Part shown: one piece after another, positions 1 to 6,100 of the stretch
Layout: each line of letters opens with the position of its first letter
How positions within the stretch are numbered: position 1 is the stretch's first letter
Assembly (NCBI GenBank): GCA_902806305.1
Contig: CADCWC010000166.1
Span: 1 to 8,581, forward strand
Length of the DNA: 8,581 nt
From: an uncultured Thermoleophilia bacterium
GTDB lineage: Bacteria > Actinomycetota > Thermoleophilia > Gaiellales > F1-60-MAGs149
Reading direction: 5' to 3'
Position numbers and translations under genes: made by a program
Notes under the pieces: generated by a model
What the model saw: the letters and a program-made list of their open reading frames with translations, nothing else
Told to the model about the DNA's origin: nothing
The model's database searches: none

Positions 1-324
1 GGCCCGAAGCCGCTCGACCAGGGCGTCGATCGCCTCGACGCGCAGGCAGACGTGCGTGGAGCCCGGATCCCAGGGCGCAGGACGGACCGGCGAACCCTCG
101 GGCGCGTGGTAGCGGAAGAGCTCGAGGACCAGCCCGCCGGGAATGGCGAGGTCCGCCCACTCGATCCTCGTCGGAGACGGCGCGCCGACGATGCGGTCGA
201 GGTGCGGGTAGGCCACCTCGCCGCGGCCGAGCAGCTGCAGGCCGAGCCCGTCGCGCCAGAAGCCGAGCGACCGGTCCAGGTCGGCGACCGTGACACTGAC
301 GTGGTCGAGGCCGCGGACGCTCAC
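1..324 (-). CDS. VOC (glyoxalase/dioxygenase superfamily) protein, 3' end cut by window edge
   Basis: The 108 visible codons encode the start of a vicinal-oxygen-chelate domain. They open with LDHVSVTVADLDRSLGFW, the usual beta-strand plus helix of this fold. Likely metal ligands are His8, Glu69 (in LVLELF) and His91 (in STHVCLRV). The fourth ligand, normally a Glu near the C terminus, would lie beyond base 1, since family members run about 130-150 residues. I chose the GTG at 324 because it sits 1 nt after the SDR stop codon and has a GGAG ten bases upstream. It is the last visible gene of the leftward operon. VOC proteins include glyoxalase I, methylmalonyl-CoA epimerase and extradiol dioxygenases; which reaction occurs here cannot be told. 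The fold is secure and the function is open. Confidence 0.85.
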   Translation of the reverse strand, partial: MSVRGLDHVSVTVADLDRSLGFWRDGLGLQLLGRGEVAYPHLDRIVGAPSPTRIEWADLAIPGGLVLELFRYHAPEGSPVRPAPWDPGSTHVCLRVEAIDALVERLRA

Positions 325-325
325 C

Positions 326-1042
326 TCAGGAGAGCTCCGCCCCGTCGACGACGAGCGCGGCGCCGGCCACGAAGCTCGCCAGGGGGGAGGCCAGGAAGAC
401 GCACACGCCCGCCACGTCCTCGGGCGTCCCGAGCCGGCCCGCGGGGATCCCGGCCCGGTAGGCCTCCTGGACGGCGTCGGGACTGGTCCCGCGGCGCGCC
501 GCGAGCTCGACGGCCACCCGCCTGCTCATGCCGGTGTCGATCGATCCCGGGCAGACCGCGTTGACGCGGACACCGCGCGGCGCGGCCTCCTGCGCGAGCG
601 ACTCGGTCAGACCGATCACGCCGAACTTCGAGGCACAGTAGGCGCCCCAGCCGGCGCCACCGCGCAGCCCGCCCTGCGAGGCCACGAGCGTCACCGTCCC
701 ATCGTCGCGTACGCGCCGGACGGCAGCGCGGGCGACGAGGAACGAGCCGACGAGATTGACGTCGAGCACGCGACGGAACTCGGCGAGCGGCAGCGTCGCC
801 ACGTCGCCCGTCGAGACGACGCCTGCCGCGTGCACCACGTCGTCGACGGGCCCGACCGTCTCGACGGTGGCCTCGACCTCGGCCTCGTCGGTCACGTCGC
901 ACGAGCGCACGTCGCCGTCGGCCCGGAGGTCGACCCCGACGACCTCGGCGCCCGCCTGGCGGAAGGCCTCGACGACGGCTGCGCCGATCCCGCCGGCGGC
1001 TCCTGTGACGAGCGCTCGACGTCCGTGCAACAGGCCCGCCAT
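326..1042 (-). CDS. Short-chain dehydrogenase/reductase (SDR), classical type
   Basis: A 238-residue classical SDR, probably an NAD(P)-dependent alcohol/ketone oxidoreductase in the cytoplasm. Visible motifs are the cofactor-binding TGAAGGIG at residues 13-20, HAAG at 70-73 (the NNAG position), Asn95, Ser121, and the catalytic YCASK with Tyr134 and Lys138. PG at 164-165 precedes the substrate loop, and the C terminus LVVDGAELS is typical. Asp37 at the end of the second strand (VVGVDLR) favours NAD over NADP, which is an inference from family rules. The ATG at 1042 lies 5 nt after the amidohydrolase stop and gives the normal family length. The reading frame stays open upstream to 1402, but that extension would bury the amidohydrolase C terminus and has no SDR features. 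No clear Shine-Dalgarno is seen, so translation is probably coupled to the upstream gene. The substrate is unknown. Confidence 0.93.
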   Translation of the reverse strand: MAGLLHGRRALVTGAAGGIGAAVVEAFRQAGAEVVGVDLRADGDVRSCDVTDEAEVEATVETVGPVDDVVHAAGVVSTGDVATLPLAEFRRVLDVNLVGSFLVARAAVRRVRDDGTVTLVASQGGLRGGAGWGAYCASKFGVIGLTESLAQEAAPRGVRVNAVCPGSIDTGMSRRVAVELAARRGTSPDAVQEAYRAGIPAGRLGTPEDVAGVCVFLASPLASFVAGAALVVDGAELS

Positions 1043-1047
1043 CGCGG

Positions 1048-1785
1048 TCAGAACCCGAACAGCCGGGCCGCGTTGCCGGCCGCGATCAGTCGCCGGTCGG
1101 TGTCGTCGGTGCCGAGGAAGCCGATCTTCAGACGCTCGTACTCGACGTCGTAGAACGGGTAGTCCGATCCCCAGAGGAGCCGTTCGGCGCCGAACTCGGC
1201 CAGGAAGTCGTTCATGACGCCGACGATCGGGTTGATGCTGGTGTCGGCCACCAGGTTCGGCGCCAGCTCGGCCGCCGGCGCGCACTCCCACGAGAGCTCG
1301 GCGATGCCGAAGTGACCGAGGATGTGCGTCGAACCCGGGTGCCGTCGGGCCACGACCGCGATCTGCAGCGGATGGGAGTACGGGTACGTCCCGGAGTGCC
1401 ACAGCACCGGCAGGCCGAGCTCCTCGATGCGGGCGAACAGCGGCGTCAGCGCCTTGTCGAACGGGAACCAGGCGTCGTTCGCCGGGTGGAGCTTGACGCC
1501 TCGGAAGACGTCCAGCGGCGCGCAGCGCTCGAGCTCGGCCAGCGAACCCTGGACGTCCGGCGGGCGCAGGTAGATGTAGCCGTCGATCCGCCCCGGGAAC
1601 GCCTCACAGGCCGCCCGGACCCGGTCGTTGGCGCCCGGCGGGTCGAACGGGTCGAGCACGGAGATCATGCCTCGCTCGACACCTGCCCGGTCCCATTCGT
1701 CCACGAGCATGGCCGCCGTCCGCTCCCCACCGGAGACGAACCCGGGGAACGCGCCGATGTGGGCGTGCGCGTCGATCGTCCTCAC
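1048..1785 (-). CDS. Amidohydrolase family 2 (ACMSD/TIM-barrel metal hydrolase, COG2159-like)
   Basis: A 245-residue metal-dependent TIM-barrel hydrolase or decarboxylase. Expected ligand positions are present: the HxH pair His7/His9 in IDAHAHIG, His130 in LPVLWHSG, His158 in HILGHFG, and the catalytic Asp208 in LLWGSDYPF. The conserved GVKLHP occurs at 96-101. The C terminus (AAGNAARLFGF) is the usual family ending, so the gene looks intact although it is shorter than many ACMSD-like proteins. The GTG start at 1785 overlaps the TGA of the regulator gene by 4 nt (GTGA), and a GAGG seven bases upstream supports it. Family members hydrolyse cyclic amides or lactones or decarboxylate aromatic acids; which applies here is not visible. 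The position between a regulator and an SDR suggests a catabolic step. Confidence 0.92.
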   Translation of the reverse strand: MRTIDAHAHIGAFPGFVSGGERTAAMLVDEWDRAGVERGMISVLDPFDPPGANDRVRAACEAFPGRIDGYIYLRPPDVQGSLAELERCAPLDVFRGVKLHPANDAWFPFDKALTPLFARIEELGLPVLWHSGTYPYSHPLQIAVVARRHPGSTHILGHFGIAELSWECAPAAELAPNLVADTSINPIVGVMNDFLAEFGAERLLWGSDYPFYDVEYERLKIGFLGTDDTDRRLIAAGNAARLFGF

Positions 1786-2738
1786 GGCGCGGCCTCGGTG
1801 GGCAGGTGCGTGGACATGAACCGCACCGTTCGTCGCCCGTGCGCAGCGAGGCCGTACCCGCCGCCCCGCAGGTGCGCCGCCTCCCCGCGGTGGAGGACCG
1901 CCGGGCGCACCCCGAGGATCGCGAGCGCGCCGTCGACCACGTAGACGACCCGCTCACCCGACGTGTCGCGCGGCTCGTACGCCGGTGCATCGGGGTGCAG
2001 CTCGACCATGCCTGCCTCCAGCCGGGCGCCGACCGGCGCGTGACACACCTCGATCGACATGCCGAACTCCGGCAGCCCGAACGTCGAGCGGCCCACGCCC
2101 ACCGCCCCGGCACCGTCCTCGCCGATCAGGTCGCCGACCCCCGCGCCGACCGCCCGGGCGATCCGTGTCAGGGCCGCCACGCTGACGTCGGCCTGTGATC
2201 GCTCGACCTGCGACAGGGAGCTCGCCGAGAGCCCGGTGCGCTCGGCGAGCGCCCGCAGCGAGAACCCCGCCGCCTCCCGCGCCCGGCGGACCCGCGATCC
2301 GACGCTCGTCTCGGCGCCGGTCCGGGTCCGCTCGGAGGCTCCGTCCGAGACGGTGCGGACGCCGGACTGGCCGAGCTGGAACAGCGCGAGCCTCGGGCGG
2401 CCGTCGACGTGCGTGAAGACCGCACAGCCCGTCAGCCGCTCCCGGCGCTCCTGGCCGTCGAGCAGGTACCGCTGGCGCAGGTGGAACGTGTGCAGGTCCG
2501 TCCCGTCGCCGAGCCTCCGCGAGGCCAGGTCCGACGGCGTGGACACGATCTCCGTGACGACTCCGGTCGAGGCGCGGAGGTAGGCCGAGACCGCGTCGCG
2601 TCCGCGGAGCCACGTCGCCGTCAGCTCGTCGGCGAGCTCGACGTCGTCGGTCAGCATGGCCGCGAGCTCCTCCCAGTTCTCGCCGTCGAGCAACCCCAGG
2701 AAGCGGTGCAGGTCGTCCGCCGTCGGTGCCGCCTTCAT
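1782..2738 (-). CDS. Transcriptional regulator: SnoaL/NTF2-like domain fused to XRE helix-turn-helix and cupin
   Basis: A 318-residue protein with three parts. Residues about 5-128 look like a SnoaL/NTF2-like fold: a DDLHRFLGLLDGENWEEL helix, TDDVELADE, GRDAVSAYLR, then paired strands ending in RPRLALFQLGQ. Residues about 146-206 form an XRE helix-turn-helix (SRVRRAREAAGFSLRALAER, then TGLSASSLSQVERSQADVS). Residues about 222-310 form a small cupin (VCHAPVGARLEAG, VVYVVDGALAILG). HTH plus cupin is the layout of PuuR-type regulators, which sense small ligands. The leading SnoaL-like part is unusual and may bind a ligand or be an enzyme. There is no ATG, GTG or TTG in this frame between about residue 120 and the HTH, so a separately started HTH-cupin protein is unlikely. 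The ATG at 2738 overlaps the E1 beta stop by 4 nt (ATGA). It probably controls the divergent promoter region at 4735-4780; that is an inference. Confidence 0.88.
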   Translation of the reverse strand: MKAAPTADDLHRFLGLLDGENWEELAAMLTDDVELADELTATWLRGRDAVSAYLRASTGVVTEIVSTPSDLASRRLGDGTDLHTFHLRQRYLLDGQERRERLTGCAVFTHVDGRPRLALFQLGQSGVRTVSDGASERTRTGAETSVGSRVRRAREAAGFSLRALAERTGLSASSLSQVERSQADVSVAALTRIARAVGAGVGDLIGEDGAGAVGVGRSTFGLPEFGMSIEVCHAPVGARLEAGMVELHPDAPAYEPRDTSGERVVYVVDGALAILGVRPAVLHRGEAAHLRGGGYGLAAHGRRTVRFMSTHLPTEAAP

Positions 2739-3760
2739 GCGGGGACCTGTGCGGCAGACGCGGAGACGAGCCCCCGGGCGGCGGCGGCGATCGACGCGGC
2801 CGACGGGACCACGGCTTCCTCGAGGGCCCGGTTGGCCGGGATCGGCACGTCGAGCGCGTGCCTCGCCAGACGTGGCGCCCCGCGGCCGAGTGCCTCGGCG
2901 ACCGTGGCGATGACCTCGCCGCACATGCCGTAGTCGGCGTAGTCGTCGTCGACGACCAGCAGGGCGTCGGCGGCCGCGGCCTCGCGCACGAGGCCCTCCC
3001 GGTCCAGCGGGACCAGCGTGCGCACGTCCACGACGCCCGCCCGGATGCCCTCGGCCTCGAGCGCCTCGGCGGCCGTCAGCGCGAGCTGGACCATGAAGCC
3101 CGCGGCCACGATCGTCACGTCACCGCCGTCACGCAGCCGCCGGAGCTCCCCGAACGGCACCGCGTCTGCGGGCTCGCTCAGGTCCTCGCAGAACGGCAGC
3201 TCCGCGACGCGTGTCTTCAGGAGCCACTTGTGCTCGAGGAAGATGACGGGATCGTCGTCGCGGATGGCGGTCAGGAGCAGGCCGCGAAGATCCCCGGGCG
3301 ACGCCGGGAAGGCCACCTTGAGCCCCGGAATGTGGGCGAAGGTCGCCGACAGCACCTGGGAGTGCTGCGCGGCGGCGCCGATGCAGCCGACGGCCGAGCG
3401 GAGCACCAGAGGGGCGGTCACGGCGCCGCCGGACATGTACCTCGCCTTCGCCATCTGATTCATGATCTGGTCGAAGCAGACGCCGAGGAAGTCGACGAAC
3501 ATGAGTTCCACGACCGGCCGGAGGCCTGCCTGGGCGGCACCGATCGCCGCGCCGACGAAGGCCGTCTCGGAGATCGGGGTGTCGAGGACGCGCTCGTCGC
3601 CGTAGGTCCGTCGGAGCCGCCGCGTGGCGCCGAACACGCCACCCAGCTCCGCGACGTCCTCGCCGAGCACGATCACGGAGGGGTCGCGATCCATCTCGGC
3701 GTGGAGCGTCTCCGCCACGAGCTGCGAGCCGTTCCGCCGGTCTGAGCCCGCGGCGTTCAC
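2735..3760 (-). CDS. TPP-dependent 2-oxoacid/acetoin dehydrogenase E1 component, beta subunit
   Basis: A 341-residue transketolase-like E1 beta subunit. Family landmarks are GEDVAELGGVFGAT at 33-46; DTPISE at 60-65, whose Glu65 is the residue that activates the TPP aminopyrimidine; FVDFLGVCFDQIMNQ at 88-102; AQHSQ at 131-135, with the conserved active-site His133; FLEHK at 174-178; and VRTLVPLD before the C-terminal transketolase domain. EHK resembles acetoin and branched-chain/pyruvate dehydrogenase subunits alike, so the substrate is undecided. The GTG start at 3760 overlaps the alpha-subunit stop by 4 nt (GTGA), as expected for a 1:1 heterotetramer. A start further upstream would run into the alpha gene. 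Length is normal (about 325-340). No E2 or E3 gene is visible in the window. Confidence 0.94.
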   Translation of the reverse strand: MNAAGSDRRNGSQLVAETLHAEMDRDPSVIVLGEDVAELGGVFGATRRLRRTYGDERVLDTPISETAFVGAAIGAAQAGLRPVVELMFVDFLGVCFDQIMNQMAKARYMSGGAVTAPLVLRSAVGCIGAAAQHSQVLSATFAHIPGLKVAFPASPGDLRGLLLTAIRDDDPVIFLEHKWLLKTRVAELPFCEDLSEPADAVPFGELRRLRDGGDVTIVAAGFMVQLALTAAEALEAEGIRAGVVDVRTLVPLDREGLVREAAAADALLVVDDDYADYGMCGEVIATVAEALGRGAPRLARHALDVPIPANRALEEAVVPSAASIAAAARGLVSASAAQVPA

Positions 3761-4734
3761 GCCCGCACGCCCTGGCGCGCGCCGGGGGCGGCATAGACGT
3801 CGTCGCGCACGCGGTCCACGTCCGGGAACGGGACGCTCCTCGCCGCCTCGAGCCAGCCGGCGACCTCGGCCTCCGCGGCGGCGTCGGCCGCGTCGAGCTC
3901 CACGACAGGGACGCCGGCCGCCTCCAGCCGCGCACGGAGTCTGCTCAGCGGGTCGCGTGGTGCGCTCATCCAGTCGTCCTTCTCGCCCTTCGGACGGTAC
4001 GTGTCCGCGTCACCCTCGTAGTGGCCGCGGAAGCGGTAGCACGTGGCGACGACGACGCTCGGACCGTCGCCGCTCCGCGCGCGCTCGAACGCCGGCCCGA
4101 GCGCCGCGTACACGGCCTCCGGATCCGTCCCGTCGCACGCGTGCCCGGGAATGCCGAAGGGCGTGCCGCGATCGGCGAGCTGTCCCGCGGTCGCCACGTC
4201 CCGGCGGACGGAGATGCCGTAGCCGTTGTCCTCGCAGAGGAACACGACGGGAAGCCGCCACAGCGCAGCGAGGTTCATGGACTCGAACACGGCGCCCTGG
4301 TTCATCGACCCGTCCCCGGCCACCGCGACGGTCACCCGACCCGGATCGCGCCGCTGCTGCGCGAGCGCGTCGCCGCAGGCCAGCGGCGCCGACGCGCCGA
4401 CGATGCCCGTGCACATGAACTGCGGGTCGCGGCTGAAGAGGTGCATGTGCCCGCCCTTGCCGCCCGACAGGCCGGAGCGCTCGAGCAGCTCGGCGAGGAG
4501 CGCAACGGGGTCGACCCCGAGCGCGAGCGCATGCAGATGGGGCCGATGGGTCGAGACGACCGCGTCCGTCGGCTCGAGCATCGCCCGGAGCGCGACCGCG
4601 ATCGCCTCCTGACCGATGCCGAGGTGCATCTCGCCGTGGACCTCGCCGGTCACGACGGCGGCGCCGACGGCCTCCTCGAAGCGGCGGTAGACCGCCATCG
4701 TGCGGTACGCGTCGGCGAGATCGATCGCAGTCAT
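3757..4734 (-). CDS. TPP-dependent 2-oxoacid/acetoin dehydrogenase E1 component, alpha subunit
   Basis: A 325-residue E1 alpha subunit that would bind thiamine diphosphate and decarboxylate a 2-oxoacid or cleave acetoin together with the beta subunit. Seen are YRRFEE near residue 16; GEMHLGIGQEA at 34-44; STHRPHLHALALG at 61-73; GGKGGHMHLF at 91-100; and the TPP/Mg motif GDGSMNQG at 140-147 closing with EDNGYGIS at 168-175. The loop RFRGHYEGD with the following YRPKGE corresponds to the E1 phosphorylation-loop region. The ATG at 4734 is chosen because it is the first in frame and gives the family length. It has no Shine-Dalgarno and lies 7 nt after a -10-like hexamer, suggesting a leaderless message. 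It is the first gene of the leftward operon. The AcoA and PdhA families cannot be separated by eye. Confidence 0.94.
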   Translation of the reverse strand: MTAIDLADAYRTMAVYRRFEEAVGAAVVTGEVHGEMHLGIGQEAIAVALRAMLEPTDAVVSTHRPHLHALALGVDPVALLAELLERSGLSGGKGGHMHLFSRDPQFMCTGIVGASAPLACGDALAQQRRDPGRVTVAVAGDGSMNQGAVFESMNLAALWRLPVVFLCEDNGYGISVRRDVATAGQLADRGTPFGIPGHACDGTDPEAVYAALGPAFERARSGDGPSVVVATCYRFRGHYEGDADTYRPKGEKDDWMSAPRDPLSRLRARLEAAGVPVVELDAADAAAEAEVAGWLEAARSVPFPDVDRVRDDVYAAPGARQGVRA

Positions 4735-4741
4735 GCACGCG

Positions 4742-4747
4742 AGCGTA
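4742..4747 (-). promoter_or_regulatory. Candidate -10 element of the leftward (E1) operon
   Basis: Read on the minus strand this is TACGCT, again TAnnnT, and it ends exactly 7 nt before the ATG at 4734. Its 17-bp-upstream hexamer (4770-4765, GTACAT) mirrors that of the opposite promoter. Each promoter's -35 position therefore overlaps or adjoins the other's -10. The match is short and rests mainly on position and symmetry. Confidence 0.45.
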
Positions 4748-4770
4748 CACGACTGTGCACAGTCATGTAC
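4745..4770. promoter_or_regulatory. 26-bp near-perfect palindrome, candidate operator
   Basis: The core GACTGTGCACAGTC (4751-4764) is a perfect 14-bp palindrome. Outside it, GTACA at 4745-4749 pairs with TGTAC at 4766-4770. Only the pair 4750/4765 (C and A) breaks symmetry, so 12 of 13 pairs match. This is the form expected for a dimeric repressor or activator site. The nearest candidate binder is the XRE-cupin regulator encoded in the leftward operon; the sequence itself does not prove this. Confidence 0.7.
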
Positions 4771-4773
4771 TGT
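4768..4773 (+). promoter_or_regulatory. Candidate -10 element of the rightward (ligase) operon
   Basis: TACTGT fits the TAnnnT form of actinobacterial -10 elements and ends 7 nt before the GTG at 4781. That would place transcription start at or next to the start codon. No strong -35 is seen: GTACAC lies 17 bp upstream (4745-4750) and matches the consensus poorly, which fits a promoter needing an activator or relying on the -10. This is inference from spacing. Confidence 0.5.
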
Positions 4774-4780
4774 CTGCCAC

Positions 4781-6100
4781 GTGAACGAGGCCGAAACGCT
4801 CGCCGAAACGGTGGCTCTGGGTGTTCCGGACGCCTACGGACGGCTGATCGGCAAGCGGTTGACACGCGACACATGGGAGCGCGTCGAGGCGGAGGGGACC
4901 TTTCCGATGCCGGACTTCCACCTGATCACGGACGCGGCCAACGGGCCCGTGCCGGACATGGCCGCCGCCGGCCTCCACAACGGCTTCCGCAACGGGCTCC
5001 TCCGGCCGGACGCGGCCACGATGCGGACGCTCGCCTGGCACGAGGGCACCGCGCTCGTGCTGTGCGACGCCCTGGACGCGTCGGGGAGCCCGACGGAGGC
5101 GGCGCCGCGCTGGATCCTCCGCCGCCAGGTCGAGCGGCTGGCCGCCGCCGGGCTGGCCGCCGGCTGCGCCTCCGAGCTCGAGTTCTACGCCTACCGCACG
5201 AGCTACGAGGACCTGGCCAGGGCGGGCCACGGGGTCCCTCCGCCCGCCTTTCACCGCGCGGGCGACAACGACCTGCTGATCGACGGCTATCTCGAGCCGC
5301 TGCTCGGCGCCATTCGCAGGCTCATGCCGGAATCCGGCATCCCGGTGGAGCTCTCCCAGGGCGAGGGCGGCGTCGGTCAGCTGGAGGTGGCGCTGCGCTA
5401 CGCCGATCCGCTCGGGATGGCCGACCGACACGTCGTCTACAAGCTCGGCGTCAAGACGCTGGCGCAGCGGCTGGGCCTCGCCGTGACGTTCATGGCCAAG
5501 CCGCAGACGGATCAGCCGGGGTCGAGCTGTCACGTGCATCTCTCCCTGCACGACGGCGAGCGGAACGCCATCTGCGAGTCGGACGACACGCTGACCCCGC
5601 TCGGGCGCTCGTTCCTCGGGGGACTCCTGGGCCACGCGGCCGAGCTCTGCCTGCTCTTCGCTCCGTCCGCGAACTCCTACCGGCGGCTCCAGCCTGGGTC
5701 CTGGGCACCCGCGTCCGTGACGTGGGGCGTCGACAACCGGACCGTGCTGGTCCGGCTGTGCGGGGCACGAGGCGACCGCCGCTTCGAGTTCCGGCTGCCG
5801 GGCGCCGACGCGAATCCCTATCTCGCCATCGCCGGGATCATCGCGGCCGGCCTCGCCGGCGTGCGGGCCGGACTCGACGCGCCGGCTGCCGTCGTCGGCG
5901 ACGCCGACGCGACGGGCGCCGCGCCGCTGCCCCGGGATCTCGCCGAGGCCGTGGAGCGCTTCGGCGCCTCCGACGTGGCGGCCGAGGCCTTCGGCGTCGA
6001 GGTGCGCGACCACGTCGCGGCGCTCGGCGCGCACGAGCTCGGCGTCTCCCGCGTCGAGGTCACCGACCGTGACCGCGCCCGCTACTTCGAGGTCGCGTGA
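4781..6100 (+). CDS. Glutamine-synthetase-like gamma-glutamyl-amine ligase (PuuA/GlnA3/GlnA4/IpuC type)
   Basis: A 439-residue GS-fold ligase expected to join glutamate to an amine using ATP. Metal and glutamate sites seen are Glu132 and Glu134 in SELEFY; Glu195 and Glu202 in QGEGGVGQLEV; His251 and His253 in SSCHVHLSL; Arg320 in VDNRT; and Glu336 and Arg338 in RFEFRLPGADANPYLA. The flap that carries the ammonia-closing Glu327 in true glutamine synthetase (PGYEAP in E. coli) reads PGSWAP here (306-311), with Trp308 in that place. This argues for an amine rather than ammonium as acceptor. The GTG at 4781 is chosen because the region upstream is the promoter/operator and holds no ribosome-binding site; upstream in-frame ATGs would read through it. 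The divergent PuuR-like regulator and the downstream PotD-like protein support polyamine-type substrates. The exact amine is unknown. Confidence 0.88.
   Translation: MNEAETLAETVALGVPDAYGRLIGKRLTRDTWERVEAEGTFPMPDFHLITDAANGPVPDMAAAGLHNGFRNGLLRPDAATMRTLAWHEGTALVLCDALDASGSPTEAAPRWILRRQVERLAAAGLAAGCASELEFYAYRTSYEDLARAGHGVPPPAFHRAGDNDLLIDGYLEPLLGAIRRLMPESGIPVELSQGEGGVGQLEVALRYADPLGMADRHVVYKLGVKTLAQRLGLAVTFMAKPQTDQPGSSCHVHLSLHDGERNAICESDDTLTPLGRSFLGGLLGHAAELCLLFAPSANSYRRLQPGSWAPASVTWGVDNRTVLVRLCGARGDRRFEFRLPGADANPYLAIAGIIAAGLAGVRAGLDAPAAVVGDADATGAAPLPRDLAEAVERFGASDVAAEAFGVEVRDHVAALGAHELGVSRVEVTDRDRARYFEVA
6089..6092 (+). promoter_or_regulatory. Ribosome-binding site deciding the M24 start
   Basis: GAGG within the last codons of the ligase gene lies 7 nt before the ATG at 6100 and only 4 nt before the in-frame GTG at 6097. 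Spacing favours the ATG, giving a TGATG stop/start junction. Confidence 0.5.

Larger units (their letters stand above)
4735..4780. promoter_or_regulatory. Divergent promoter/operator region between the two operons
   Basis: This 46-bp gap is the only intergenic control space in the window and must drive both operons. It is visibly less GC-rich than the flanking genes and is packed with palindromic sequence and two facing -10-like hexamers, described in separate entries. Because the gap is so short, any protein bound to its centre would cover both promoters. Confidence 0.75.

Noticed and set aside
1043..1402. A longer SDR reading frame starting at 1402
   Set aside because: The added 120 residues overlap the amidohydrolase and hold no SDR motif, while the ATG at 1042 gives the normal N terminus seven residues before the first strand of the nucleotide-binding fold.
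2726..3745. A 339-codon plus-strand open frame opposite E1 beta
   Set aside because: The minus-strand frame shows a full E1 beta with catalytic Glu and His. The plus-strand product is His/Arg/Gly-rich noise.
4700..4780. An upstream ATG extension of the ligase gene
   Set aside because: It would translate the operator and overlap the E1 alpha start; the extra residues are unlike any GS N terminus.
4021..6072. A 683-codon open frame on the plus strand running antisense to E1 alpha, through the promoter and out of frame through the ligase gene
   Set aside because: It is rich in Arg, Gly, Ala and Pro with no recognisable domain, and crosses the control region. Such long shadow frames are common at this GC content, and both overlapped genes have clear family motifs.
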